Positions 34,312-46,506 of a stretch of DNA of 64,000 nt are shown one piece after another. A model generated the notes under the pieces. That model was not told where the DNA came from, ran no database searches, and worked only from the letters and a program-made list of their open reading frames with translations. This stretch comes from Uranotaenia lowii (taxonomy: Eukaryota > Arthropoda > Insecta > Diptera > Culicidae). Position numbers and translations under genes: made by a program. The stretch covers positions 23,357,639-23,421,638 of the forward strand of contig NC_073691.1 in assembly GCF_029784155.1 (NCBI RefSeq), given 5' to 3'. Numbering within the stretch: position 1 is the stretch's first letter; each line of letters opens with the position of its first letter.

Positions 34312-35342
34312 GAAGCTAGAAAATCAGGAAGCTAGAAAATCAGAAAATTAGAAAATTTTAGAGTCAGAAAATCAGCAAATCAGAAAATCAGAAAATCAAA
34401 AAATCAGAAAATCAGAAAATCAGAAAATCAGAAAATCAGAAAATCAGAAAATCAGAAAATCAGAAAATCAGAAAATCAGAAAATCAGAAAATCAGAAAAT
34501 CAGAAAATCAGAAAATCAGAAAATCAGAAAATCAGAAAATCAGAAAATCAGAAAATCAGAAAATCAGAAAATCAGAAAATCAGAAAATCAGAAAATCAGA
34601 AAATCAGAAAATCAGAAAATCAGAAAATCAGAAAATCAGAAAATCAGAAAATCAGAAAATCAGAAAATCAGAAAATCAGAAAATCAGAAAATCAGAAAAT
34701 CAGAAAATCAGAAAATCAGAAAATCAGAAAATCAGAAAATCAGAAAATCAGAAAATCAGAAAATCAGAAAATCAGAAAATCAGAAAATCAGAAAATCAGA
34801 AAATCAGAAAATCAGAAAATCAGGAAATCAGAAAATCAGAAAATCAGGAAATCAGGAAATCAGAAAATCAGAAAATAAAAAAATCAGAAAATCAAAAAAT
34901 CAGAAAATCAGAAAATTAGAAAATCAGAAAATCAGAAAATCAGAAAATCAGAAAATCAGAAAATCAGAAAATCAGAAAATCAGAAAATCAGAAAATCAGA
35001 AAATCAGAAAATCAGAAAATCAGAAAATCAGAAAATCAGAAAATCAGAAAATCAGAAAATCAGAAAATCAGAAAATCAGAAAATCAGAAAATCAGAAAAT
35101 CAGAAAATCAGAAAATCAGAAAATCAGAAAATCAGAAAATCAGAAAATCAGAAAATCAGAAAATCAGAAAATCAGAAAATCAGAAAATCAGAAAATCAGA
35201 AAATCAGAAAATCAGAAAATCAGAAAATCAGAAAATCAGAAAATCAGAAAATCAGAAAATCAGAAAATCAGAAAATCAGAAAATCAGAAAATCAGAAAAT
35301 CAGAAAATCAAAAAAAAAACAGAAAATCAGAAAATCAGAAGA
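34312..35342 (+). repeat. 8-bp satellite (CAGAAAAT)n
   Basis: About 130 tandem copies of the 8-bp monomer cover roughly 1.03 kb, very homogeneous from about 34370 to 35310. A few GGAAATC, AAATTAG and AAAATAAAA variants cluster near 34820-34920, and the left edge is more degenerate. The register is interrupted near 35309 by an A-run. The plus strand has no stop in the repeated frame, but this is a satellite property and not coding. Confidence 0.97.
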
Positions 35343-35404
35343 TCGGACAAGAAAGAGAATTGGAAAATCAGAAAACTAAAAGAGCCTTTTTTTTAATTTG
35401 AATA

Positions 35405-35813
35405 CAGACCCCGTTCGATTTTGGCATTTATCGATTTTGGCAACATCCGAGCAAAAACCGTTCGTTTTTGGCAACATCCAAAAAAGACGTTTTTTTGTCA
35501 CTTTTTTATTTTTTATTTACATTTCAAATTAATCAAAATTAATGAGAAACGTAATACAAGCATGAAATTTTTCAATTCGGCTTAAATATATTAGTTTTAA
35601 ACAGTGAAAACATTAATTATTCCATGTTTAACTGCTTAAACTGATATAATTCAGCCAAATTGAAAAAATTTATGCAAATATAAGGTTTTACATAAATTTT
35701 GACTTATTTGAAATAAAAATTAAAAATAAAAAAGCGACAAAAAAACCGTTCGATTTTGGCAACATTCGCTTTTGGCAACATAAAATTCACGGGCCAAAAA
35801 CGAACGGGGTCTG
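35405..35813. mobile_element. Pogo/Tigger-type MITE, 409 bp
   Basis: The tips are CAGACCCCGTTCG and CGAACGGGGTCTG, flanked by TA (35403-35404 and 35814-35815). Both subterminal regions repeat TTTTGGCAACAT and ACCGTTCG. CAG-starting tips and a TA duplication fit the pogo branch of Tc1/mariner. The interior is non-coding. A truncated relative lies at 6580-6637. It begins about 60 bp after the end of the 8-bp satellite. Confidence 0.85.
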
Positions 35814-35815
35814 TA

Positions 35816-38129
35816 CCTGCTTAAAAAAAGGCCAAAATTCAAATTTAATTAGAAAAAAAACAAAACGCTCTTGTTATAACGAAAGGAAATTCCAGCAAAC
35901 TGGTCTAACGAAACAATAAAGCACCCCTTAAAATGCTTCATTAAGCCGTAATTTAACCGTTAAACTATCGACCGAAAAGTTCATAAAACAAAACGTTCAA
36001 CGGTATAGTAGCGCATTTAGTGTGGTGGCTTTTGTTTGGTCCAGCATGTTTTGCGCCTTTCGCTATAGCCACCCACCACCATACATTTGTTTCATATTTC
36101 ATTTGTACCGTCTAGCGCTTTATTCCTTTTTTGTTTTTTTTTACTTCTTCCCCAAAGGAGTATCAAATTAGGATCCTCTATTGCACAGGAGCCAAATCGT
36201 CCACTTAATGGCTCTCTTGGGTTAACAGATTATGAAGTGATAATTTATTTCCTTTTCTAATTTAAAAAAAAATGTTACGAATTTTTCCAATATTTGACTG
36301 AAAATTTAAATGTTTTTTTAAATCTGAAACCATTAAAGAAAATTTCATCCAAATATTACTGAACCACCCTTATTCTGACACACGAGAAAAATAAGACACC
36401 CAAAGTAGTTGGAGGAAGACGGAAAGCTGACAGGCCGGAACAGGAAATTTGTTTTCTTTCCACTTCATCCCAACTAAGTGTGTGCGTTGTTGTTGTTGCC
36501 CTGTCTGTCCTAAGTATCCTATATGTAAGACGTTTCGGTTGGTTCTTTCTTATTCTTCCTCGATTTATTGGACCAGACTTAGAACATTGTGCCCAGCTCA
36601 GGATAGATTGCGCTGAATTGGACCAGACATATTTCTGGCTGAAACAAAATGGCTCTTAAGAATCTCGCCTGGGGTGAGGGAGGGAGGCGAGATGTGAATT
36701 TTACTCAGCATCTTCCCCTTCCCAGAAAAACCTAAAGTAAACATCACGGGATATTTATTTATTGGAAGTCACGACGACCATCGGAAAACAAAAACAAAAG
36801 AAACCAAATGGTCATGTGGACTTGAACGTAGAGTTGCTTACACGCACGCTCTCGATTCCGGGATATTGTTTTCTCAAAGATTCCGAGAAATGAAAGTGCA
36901 AAACTTTAAGATAACTTCTAGATTTAGGGAATTAAAGTTTGAGAAAGTAACCTCTTGATGGAGATGGAAATCAAAACGGAGATCCCTAAATTTAGCAAGT
37001 CAGAATCCAACTCTCAGCACAAACACGCTAATCGGGGTTGGAGTGGATCTATTTTTTTTCATGAAATCATTGAAACAAATGTAGAGTTTTATCCACCAGT
37101 TTGGAAATTTTCTTCAGCATGAATGTTGAAATAAATAAAAACTGAATTCTTCAAATCGGGAACATGGTTGAAAGAAAAGCCTTATATTGATAAATGGAAA
37201 AAATGGTGAAATAAAGGAAAAGGTTTATTTGATTATGAATGTGTTTAAAATAACTTTTCTTCTGTCTTCCGATTAAAAACAATTGTATCAGAATTAGAAA
37301 TTACTATACTTACTATTCTTAAATAGGAAAACTATATGAATCAAAGCGTGACAAAGATTCCTTATTTTACTTTTTCAAGTCTGTAATTTTTAAGTTTGTT
37401 TTACATTTTATTATAGAAAAGATGAAGAATTGTGCTGTAATATAAATCGAAGTTGATTTGATTTATTCATGGTTCATGGCGTAATTTTCATGCGCATCTC
37501 ACTTTTCTTCCAACCACTTGTTTTGAATAATAGTAGTTGTACTTCTTGTACTTCTTTAGTTGCAAAAGTAGGTTGCATTAAAAAAAACTACACTGCAATC
37601 CTCGCAAATTGCGGGGGAGCACCTTACGTCTCTTCGTAAATTGATAAAAAGCATTTTAGAATTTGCATATTTTTCTAGGCTCCTGAAAATTCTCAGGTAG
37701 AAACTCCCGGATTGCAACATGAGTTCAGAATAAATGAATGAGAAGGATAATGTAACGAACTCACCAATTGTTGAAGCAGCAAGTGTGTTTCCTCTTGTAG
37801 CGAATCATTCATGGATGTCACCTGCTGGAGGTAAACGAAATCAACGGAGAATCTGGTCGGGCACAAATGCAACATGCACATTGATCACTATGCATTATCT
37901 ACTAATTCAAGAAAATATCACAATTTTACAATAAGAAACTACCTACTTTAACTTCTAAAATTTAATTTTTATCACGACAGAGCAAAAAAAAAACACGTGC
38001 GATGCCAACAAACCATAGCCTACTTCCACCAAAATTGACAAATTTTACAATACTTTAGCAAAACTATTCGTTGCCAAGACGGTTTCTTCGTTCAACAGTA
38101 ATAAATATGGAGTGCTACCTTTAGGTTGC
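35816..38129. other. Mostly unique DNA, no gene recognised
   Basis: 35990-36860 is less AT-rich and holds short G-rich and GTT-rich runs (GTTGTTGTTG near 36487, GAGGGAGGGAGG near 36676). It could be regulatory or untranslated DNA. No coding region or RNA gene is supported. Confidence 0.4.
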
Positions 38130-38132
38130 TTA

Positions 38133-38432
38133 GAGCAAGTTCACTGGTGTTGGGAAAAAGTGGTAGAAAATTCGTCCCTTTTTGCACATTTTGAAAATTT
38201 TGCCATGCAAAAACATTTTCAAGATCTGTCGCCTTCAAGTTTTTTTACAACACGTGTTGTATTTTCGCATGCTGTGATGCAAAAACAGCAATATTTCTAT
38301 CACATACGGCTGAAATAGAAACAGTGCTGTAAAAAAATACAACACCCAGAGATCTTGAAAACATTTTTGCATGGTAAAATTTCAAAATGTCAAAATTTCT
38401 ACCATTTTTTCCCAACACCAGTGAACTTGCTC
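38133..38432. mobile_element. PIF/Harbinger-like MITE, intact copy, 300 bp
   Basis: The inverted repeats begin GAGCAAGTTCACTGGTGTTG, with the complement at the right end, and TTA duplications flank the element (38130-38132 and 38433-38435). It is the uninterrupted counterpart of 29381-30096. The arms extend through most of the element around a short centre, so transcripts could form a long hairpin. Confidence 0.88.
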
Positions 38433-38468
38433 TTAGCGAAGAGGTAAAGAACAGATGAAGCTAAACTA

Positions 38469-38621
38469 AGGTTGCCAGATTGCCCAGTTTTTTCAATTAT
38501 TTTTCTTGATTTTTGTGGAATAATTTCTGGGTTTTGATCAAATTTGCCCGGATCAGGTTTTTATATAAAATTACTTGGATGTACCCGGCCCGGATACGTG
38601 CTGAAAAAAATCTGGCAACCT
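38469..38621. mobile_element. TA-flanked MITE, 153 bp
   Basis: The ends AGGTTGCCAGATT and AATCTGGCAACCT are inverted, with TA on both sides (38467-38468 and 38622-38623). It is short and non-coding, with Tc1/mariner-type flanks. Confidence 0.75.
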
Positions 38622-38884
38622 TAAGCTAAACATAACGATTTATTAAATTCAGGGTAAAACGAAGTTTACCGGGCTTACTTTGAGTTCCATTTCCAGTTTT
38701 TTTTATTGTTTATTTTCAAAGATATGATAAATAAAATTTAAATATATTTTCTCTTATATTGTATAAAAAAATCCAAAATTAAATCTTAATTGTTTTAAGT
38801 AGATGTATTCCTCCTTATGAATTTTTACAACATACAATGTGAAACCAATAGGTTTGATCTAGATTTTTTATGTTATTTTAAGGG

Positions 38885-40805
38885 CATCCGCAGCAATCGC
38901 GAGCAAAGTGAAAATGCTCTCGAGTTTAATCACTTTTATACCGCACCGGGGGTTAGTATGAAGGTGAGCAAAATAGGGCCGTTGCCGTCGGGACCGACAA
39001 AATCACCAAATTTGCTCACTAGAAAGGGGCGAGAGCAAACATGCACTGAAAAAAAAAATCATTCGTTTAATGATAAGTTAAACAAACTACGTTCAGCGTG
39101 TAGAGTTTGTTTACATTAATTTCATTGCAATAAATTTGATACGTGCGAATTTTCGAATCATCTACGAGATTCGATAAATATTTCTGTGCTTCCTCTGCCG
39201 ACTGATACCGATACATAGGGATTCGAACGGGAAAACCAATCTAAACTCACCGAAACAAAAATCATCTCCGGCTCAGAGGGCCTAGCCAAACCGGATGACG
39301 TCGGCCGTAAGATCAATCACGACGATTTGCGGGGATCGTTTTTCTTCTATTCTGTGATTGGAAAGCTGGATCGTCTCAGCACCCTGTGCGTCGGAATGGC
39401 ACTCCGGAAGGGATCGATATTGTGTATTTTGCAATTCTACCAAGAAGGTCCGTTGCGTCTGGTAGATTTGCTTATTCAGTGGAACTAGCAGCTAATCATT
39501 CAAAACTGAGCCAAAGAACGGTAAACCAGTACCGGTATCAATCACTAAAAATCTAAGAATCTATTTCAATTTTCTCATTATTTGTTACAGAGTCCGCGGA
39601 TCAACACTGCGAGCTAATCTATCTGATTCATTAGACCGTTTTCTATGCAACCCACCTAATCGAGCAAACGATTTGGACCAGGGAATGTATTAGTTTGCTT
39701 ACACTTGCTGTACATTAAACTGGATCGGGAGGTCTTTTACAACCGAAATCGCTTGCCAAGGATGGAAAGCTCAACTTCGTCTTGCGTAATATTTTCTGCT
39801 ATCGACCGGTACAGTCATTCCAGCCATTGATAACGTTGAAGTGAGATGCAGAAAAACTTTATCAGCTGTTCAAAAACATACAATCTTCCGAAAGTTTGGA
39901 CCAACATACGGTGCTTTCTTCGAACAAGATTGTTGGTAAATTATTCGAACGTTGACTTTCGGCGGTGTTGAATACACGTGGATTGTACGTGAAGAACATG
40001 TCCAGAAAGTTGCATAAGAAACGCAAAAACCATATGAAGAACGTTTGCGGAACCAAATAGGCCAAAGTCGGAGAAGCCATTAACCTCAATTATTGTATGA
40101 CGAATTTTACGAATGTTTGGTGAAATTTACAGCCACGGCTCATCAAGGAAGTTAAGTTATAGAAATGGTTTTAGCGATCAAATTTATAATTGTAAATATT
40201 GTGCATTAATAGTTATTATTGTGTAGTGTATCAAAATATTAAAACAAATGTCTAAATAAAAATCATCAGCCATTTATATTTGTTTATAGAATCGTATTTC
40301 AATCACAGTTCTACACATTGCTGAATAAAGTGGTTCGCCAAATCGTGTACTGTACAAATGTACAAGACTACATCAAACATCACAACAGGGCAATTTAGTA
40401 AAAAAGGTCCTCGATATAGCTGCACCAGAGTGGGTGGTTTCGACTTACTATTAGTAAGTTACTGAAGCCACGGAAGATCTGCTGCTTAATCGTGCTTAAT
40501 TTCCCGCAGGTTCCGCTGTCTTTCTGATAATTCCGGTGGTTGTTGCCCAGTCTGCTAACCAGTCGCCAAAATCAAACGAAATTTATAAGCGGAAAAACTC
40601 GCACGACTAAAAAAGTTACTTTGCTTGTATTAATAAATATTTTATCAAAATTTTCTGCAACACTTATTTCTCAGTGCAGTCCTAAAAGTATAATTTAAAT
40701 ACTTCCGCCCGGTGCGCGAAAGAGTGTGTATAGCAAAACCGGTCCGCTGGAATGAGCAAAACCGGGCCGCGTATACTCCCGTATTGGTGCGTTTGCTCTA
40801 AGTAG
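38885..40805. mobile_element. Candidate TIR element enclosing a gene fragment
   Basis: The left end has, in order, GAGCAAAG, GCACCGGGGG and GCACTGAAAAA. The complement of the right end has GAGCAAACGC, GCACCGGGCGG and GCACTGAGAAATAAG in the same order and similar spacing. This collinear but diverged pattern suggests long, old inverted repeats of about 180 bp. Between them lies host-like coding sequence with an intron-like gap and a polyadenylation signal. The tips and target duplication are not defined, so the unit is inferred. Confidence 0.4.
39190..40270 (+). pseudogene. Broken gene fragment, unidentified product
   Basis: From 39219 a frame is open to 39488 and looks like real protein, including KPDDVGRKINHDDLRGSFFF, YSVIGKLDRLSTLCVGMALR and KGSILCILQFYQEGPLRLVD. 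A TAG at 39216 precedes it and TAG at 39486 ends it. An intron-like gap follows (donor at ACG|GTAAACC near 39524, acceptor TTGTTACAG near 39591). Further coding-like pieces occur, such as AEKLYQLFKNIQSSESLDQH (about 39849-39908) and RGLYVKNMSRKLHKKRKNHM (about 39979-40038), interrupted by stops. AATAAA near 40255 may be its polyadenylation signal. I could not identify the protein. The retained intron indicates a DNA-level copy rather than a retrocopy. Confidence 0.6.
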
Positions 40806-41215
40806 GACAAATCCGTTTTCGAAATTTCTTTAAAATAAGAAACACAAACAATTCCGAGAATAGCATTAATTTGAAAATCAAAGCAATAATTCAGGTCAAA
40901 TGAGTTATATTTTATTGTTTGAAACTTTGCAAATATATTTTTTTGTGTAGAGTTAAAAAAAATGGATTTGTTGTCTTACTGTTGTCTCATCAATAAAATT
41001 ATTTTCCTTATGTGTATCAGTTTTTTTTTCAGTTTTATTTTTATAAAGATTTCCTCTTTTTGAAATATTTTTGAAATTTCTATTATTTTATGAAATTGTA
41101 ACCAATGTCAAATTTTATTTTAAACTTTTTTTGACAGTTGCTTTAAAAAACTATCAATGTTCAATTTTTTCATCTACGATTTTTTTTTAATTCTTCTGTT
41201 ATAAGTATAGTCAGG
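40806..41215. other. AT-rich spacer, no gene
   Basis: T-rich, featureless. Confidence 0.45.
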
Positions 41216-41404
41216 TGGCAGTGGAAGAGGGTCATGTCCATATCGAGTTTCGAAAACAAGCCATTTACATTTTGTAGATTGGCCCAAGTAACTGACCTGT
41301 GCCAAATTTCGGCTCAATCGGACTTTACTTAGGGATGCCTCAAAGCACTCAAAGCTACGATTTTTTACCCCTCGAGATCTGGAGTGATTTCAAAAGAAAA
41401 AAAC

Positions 41405-41640
41405 CCGATTTAATACACTTAACAGTGGATTGGAGCTTTTCTTACAGAGTGTAAATTGTTTTTGGATACATATGACACTATAATGGATTCCTTATTCCTG
41501 AGTCATACGATAATGATTGAAGAAAACCGAAAGCGAAAAACCATAATCAATGTGAACAACCCCGATTTAATACACTTAACAGTGGATTGTAGCCTTTCTT
41601 ACAGTCTAAAAATTATATTTGGATACACATGACACAAAAT
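41405..41640 (+). repeat. Tandem duplication, two units of about 155-bp period
   Basis: The string CCCGATTTAATACACTTAAC followed by AGTGGATTG, CTTACAG and TTGGATACA(T/C)ATGACAC occurs at about 41407 and about 41563. The sequence upstream (41216-41400) reads like the 3' part of a dispersed retroelement, but the family is not identified. Confidence 0.75.
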
Positions 41641-41726
41641 AATAAATAAATGATAGATTTATAAATTCTGAGTAATAATTAAAGTATTTCGAACGTAGTA
41701 AATCCTAAATGAATTTAAGAAATTAG

Positions 41727-41969
41727 GATTCAAACTGAATCAAAGCAATCGAAGGATTCCTTTTAATTCAACCACGGTAAATGAAAAGTTCATATACCAG
41801 TATTTCGATAGAAACTTACTACCTTCTTCAGTGAACGTTTTCGATTGATCAATCGAAAACGTTCACTGAAGAAGGTAGTAAGTTGCTATCGAAATACTGG
41901 TATATGAACTTTTCATTTACCGTGGTTGAATTAAAAGGAATCTTTCGATTGCTTTGATTCAGTTGAATC
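41727..41969. repeat. Near-perfect palindrome, arms of about 120 bp, no spacer
   Basis: The sequence is an inverted repeat centred at 41848/41849 (TCGATTGA|TCAATCGA). Arms match outward to about 41727 and 41969, with only a few mismatches and one single-base indel near the outer end. There is no loop. The arms contain CGTTTTCGATTG, CTTCTTCAGTGAACG and ATACCAGTATTTCGATAG. No target duplication was seen. It may be a fold-back element, or the terminal repeats of a transposon joined after internal deletion. Confidence 0.93.
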
Positions 41970-43660
41970 ATTCAACCAAGTAGGCTCATACCACAACAGA
42001 GTAGGATTCAAATTTTTTTTATAGGATGAATGTATTTTGAAATAATTATAATTTTCACATAAATAATAACATAATTGTAAACTAATTGAAAATTTTTGAA
42101 TAATTGAATTCTGGGACTCTGGGATACATGATTCCGTTTCTATGACGTTATGATCTTATATCTATAAAATAGAAGAGGTCTAAAAATGAAGAGTATAATT
42201 TTTAAAAAAAGATGCCTAACCATGTGTTTCAAATAATTCAACCTCTCAAGTAAAGGAAGCGAATAAATGGAAAAAAATTAAGTAAATTTACAACTGCTAG
42301 ACTTAAATACGATGCTTCAGCGTAGATTAGGTACAATAATCTATCGAATTAACTACAGATATTAAACATTTTGACAGCTTTGAAATGTCAATATTTTCAA
42401 TTTTGTCAATTATGTCTATTTTATCATTTTTGTCAATTTTCAAGAAAACTTTATCGGTTCTGGAAAAAGTCGTTTGAGTTTTGAGTCGATTGGACAATTG
42501 CTTATTTTGAATTTTAGGTTGAAGGACAAGTAAAAGGGTAGTCTTTGAACGATATTGAATGTTTTATGCAATATTATCGAGAAATGGCATTGGATTCAAT
42601 ATGCATACGCAAACTCATTTTTGTATAATTATGGCTTAGACACGAATGCCACAAGGTGGTAAAGTGTCATAAATAAACCAAAACAAAAAAAAAAACAAAA
42701 TTATGGTTGAAACTAGTATATCATAAATTATGCTCGACTTTAAAAAAGGAAAAAAAATAGACGGATTAAAAAAATCAAATTCAAAAATATTCCCTGTCTA
42801 TGCAGAAAAATTCAGGTTCAAAAAATTCTTATTGGAAGGCGGTTGCTATTTTTAACTTGAGTTAGTGGCAGAGGAAAAGCCTCGTGGTCACCATTTGCTG
42901 CATTAAAAAATTAACAAAGAGAGAAATCCATAAAAGAGAATCGTAAGTTACCATAACAGTGTTGCTATGAAGCAATTTCTTAATATGAATTGGAATTTGT
43001 AATCTGAATTCTGAGTTTGAAATCTTATTGAATACCGATTCTTCAAAAACTTTGAAACTGAACAGAACGAAAAGACTTTAGCTAACAAAAAGATTAGAAT
43101 AAAAAAAGAAAAAATCTTCAAATCAGAATCTTTATTCTGAATCTCAATTTTGAATCTAAATTCCGAGTCTCAATCGAAATTTCATATCAATTGTTTTTCG
43201 AATAAAATTGCATATATATCTAAAAAGCAATTTCTGAGGGTTTGTTTGTTTGTTTGTCCTCAATTGGCTCAGCCGTCTTTACAGGAAGAGAGCTGAAATT
43301 TGACATGGATGCTCATTAGGACCAGCAATAAAGAAAAATGATTTCAGATTTTCGAATAACTCCTAAAGAGGGTTTTCCATACAAAACAATTATAGTTTTC
43401 GCAAGTTTAGTTTGACGTTATTTTTTATCGGAATGATATGAAAATTTGCACAAGGGTGATTTTAGAAATTTTGTGCGGGGGACCTTTTTTGTCAACGCCT
43501 GGCCGGGTGCTCTCTATAAGGAGCTTGTCCAAAACCGGCATTTGCTGAAAAGCCAATTACTGTGATGGGACCGACAATCAGAAAATTGGCCAAGACTACG
43601 GAATGAATTTTTTATATCAAAATGTTTTAAACTCTTTCAGTTTGAAGACCGATATTTCTA
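41970..43660. other. AT-rich DNA with decayed repeats
   Basis: 43230-43400 (GTTTGTTTGTTTGTCC, GGCTCAGCCGTCTTTACAGG) looks like part of a dispersed element, without boundaries I can define. No gene is supported. Confidence 0.35.
42636..42690 (+). mobile_element. 3' tail of a non-LTR retrotransposon, second copy
   Basis: TTAGACACGAATGCCACAAG, then GTGGTAAAGTGTC, AATAAA and an A-rich tail match the tail inserted at 8428-8505. The tail orientation is plus. Sequence upstream shows no recognisable reverse transcriptase. Confidence 0.5.
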
Positions 43661-43662
43661 GC

Positions 43663-43740
43663 GTTCACTGATGATCTAGCGGTTAGCATCCTGGACTCAC
43701 GCGTTAGAGGGCGTGTTATCAAATCTCTGCGTGCTTGATG
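43663..43740 (+). repeat. Decayed tRNA-like SINE head
   Basis: GATCTAGCGGTTAGCATCCT is a good A-box-like segment. It is followed by a loop with GACTCAC and a weak B box (GTTATCAAATCTC). Pairing is incomplete, so this is not a tRNA gene. Confidence 0.45.
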
Positions 43741-46342
43741 AACTTTTTGTCAAATTTTTCTCGTAATTAATTTAGCGATTTCTGACTAATGCTGCTGAGC
43801 AATTGGCTACCTTTTTTGGAGCCAACATAGGCATGGAGTAGAGCAATTTTGTAAATTTTGTTTTTTTTTTCGTTTTAACAGTAGGACCCGCAGGAAAAAA
43901 AAAACAATTTTTAAAAACTAAATTCATCAAAATTGTAAAGCCCAGAATAGGAGAAAGGGTGGTAAGACCATTTCAATTGGAACATACAAAGTCTGGACAT
44001 CTTCATAACTCGTCGAGCTGAGTCGATTGATTTATAAAGAGGGGTCCCTTAGTTAATGATAGCCCCAACTGACCGTTCGCTATGCCTTTCTGTAAGAAAG
44101 AGAGAAAAAATGGCAATAATAAAAATTCTGGGACTTAGTCGTTTCCCTGAAAACCGGTAGCTTTATCTATATGAAATGCTTCAGGATTGCCTTATAAAAT
44201 CCATCACAAATTGCTCCAAACAATATGTTAACTGTTGAATGATGTAAAGCAAGTCCCAGAATTTTATTTGCGAGATATCACCAGATCTTGACGTTGTATT
44301 TTTACGTCATTTGACATTCAGATTAATATTTTTTTTTGGGTTGATTAGAGACTCTTTAACACTTTCATGTCGTTCGTGTCTTTAGATTAATATTTTGATT
44401 TTCCGAATTCCTTTGAAATCTCTTTGTTTATTTTCAAGGATAAAAATATCTAAACCGTGGGCGCTCTTTCGTACCTCTGAATAATACCCGATTGAGTTGA
44501 AATTATGCACAGGTTGAAACGAACCAAAATCTTCAGAATGTATATGGGTAAATCTAAAAATTCGATGATGAGAATGTTTCGATGTATCGATTGCCAACTT
44601 TAGGTATTAAAGTTTTTATTAAACTTCAGTTCAAATAGCATCTGCTGTTTCAAATTTCCCATTCAAATTTTATGGTTCCACATTCAAATTTGTTGGCCAT
44701 ATTGAGTTTAAAGTTTTCTTTAATTTTGTTTTTGCAATGGCTTACTAATTTTATATTTTATAAGGTCAGAGAAATCTCACATTATTTTTTTCTTAATAAT
44801 TTACAATCTTGTATTGTTTCGAGCATGCTTCCGAAAATCAATCATTTTCACTGAGCCATGCTTGACTACATTCAGAGCCAAAAAATCAAAGCAGTCAAAT
44901 TTTCCTTCTTCAACCAAATCATACAAACAATCAGGCATGACAACGACGCTTCTGTATTTGAAACACTTTTGCGATACATGATGAGGTAAAAAAGGACGCA
45001 GACTATCAGCAACGAACGTCTCGATGCTGATTTCCTTCCCCTAACGACTTTCAACCTTTAGGATCATAACTGATATGTATCAGTTCTGAGCGATCTATGT
45101 AGGCTATCAGATGATTTTTTATTTTTCGTTTTGCCTAGAAGGACAAAATCATGACTAGGTAACCGCAATGAACTGTCCAGCATGTGCTACAGCTTTTTTT
45201 AACATGTGGTCCTGGTATTTATTCAGATTTTTCCTTTTGAAACATTAATGATCGTCTATCAATAACGAGCATTATCAACAATGATGCGAGGATAGACGTT
45301 CGGGAATGATTGAGGGAGCGACGTTCAGAATGTATCACCAAGTATGTCGATCACCGTCGATTAGCCACGTGACGAATAGCAACGGTAGCCTCCGGTTGGG
45401 CATGGTATATCTTCTTGTATCAAGTTAGTGTTGATTTTCGACATATATTCAATGGGTACTTTTACCACGTGCGTATCACAGCACTCGAAGGTAGCATTAT
45501 TCTAGCTAGAAACCATTCCTGATTGCTTTTCTTGAGCGATTTTCCGACCACTGGTTTCGAGTTTAAAAAAGCTCTCTTATCTATTTGATTTAGATTTTGG
45601 TTTTTTAAGATGAAATTATTTTTGTTAACTACTTTGTTAATCCAATTACTATTAGTAGAAAGTATTTAAAATTGTTTGCTTAGTGTGGAAGTTTTAATTT
45701 TTCTTTATTTTTTTCTTATTTGATCAAACAAATTTTCAATTTTTCAATTCATTTTTAAAAGACATTTAGGATTTAGGAATACAGAATGAATAAACGTGGA
45801 CAGCTTAAGATAAACATCTAACACTCAGTAGGGTGATGGAATCAAACCCATGTAACCAGTAGACCCAGCAGTTACTGTCTTTTTTCTTTGAGGTTATTTA
45901 AAAAAATATATATATTTCTCCTTTGAATGGATCGATGGAAAAAGCTAATTTTCCGAGTGGAGTCGCCACCAGCGCTCAGAGCTGTCAAACCTCATGATCA
46001 AAGTAGCAGAGAAAACACAGAAAAATCAAAAAACATGGCACTGTGTTGTATTAATAGAACTCAAGTGGACAAAAATCGGAAAAAAATTTCAATTAAATTT
46101 TTATTAGAAAGAAGACACTTTGTTTAAAAAAAAATCTCGTATTTCAGAACTCTTCCATTCTTAAGATATTGAAAAATGAGGAAAAATTTCAAAGATATAT
46201 ATGTTTGATAAAAAAGTAACAAGACAAATTTATGATCACTGATTATATGCATTGATGCATTGATGTTAACGTGAATCTCCATGAAAATACACTGTTGATG
46301 TGCAGACCTGTCCGGAGGTCCGAAGCTCGGAATCATCATTGG
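43741..46342. other. AT-rich DNA with dispersed-repeat fragments
   Basis: 43990-44110 contains ACTCGTCGAGCTGAGTCGAT and an A/G-rich tail, in the style of an old dispersed element. Elsewhere only chance frames occur. Confidence 0.35.
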
Positions 46343-46506
46343 GCCACCGGATCACTAACTGCAGCGGGAACGACACGCACTACACGACTGACTGACTGAC
46401 TGACTCACTCGCTGCACGCTCGTGTGGGGGTAACGCGGTATCCTTTTAATCCACTCACATGGAGAGAATGTATGATGTACCCATACGTCCATTCGTGCAC
46501 CACACA
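46343..46506. repeat. Direct repeat, copy R1
   Basis: This 164-bp segment recurs almost exactly at 48666-48853. It contains GCAGCGGGAACGACACGCAC, a (CTGA)n run and AATCCACTCACATGGAGAG. On the minus strand, TTAAAAGGATACC followed by repeated TCAGTC could resemble a TATA box and arthropod initiator, but the spacing (about 48 bp) is too long. The role is unknown. Confidence 0.85.
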
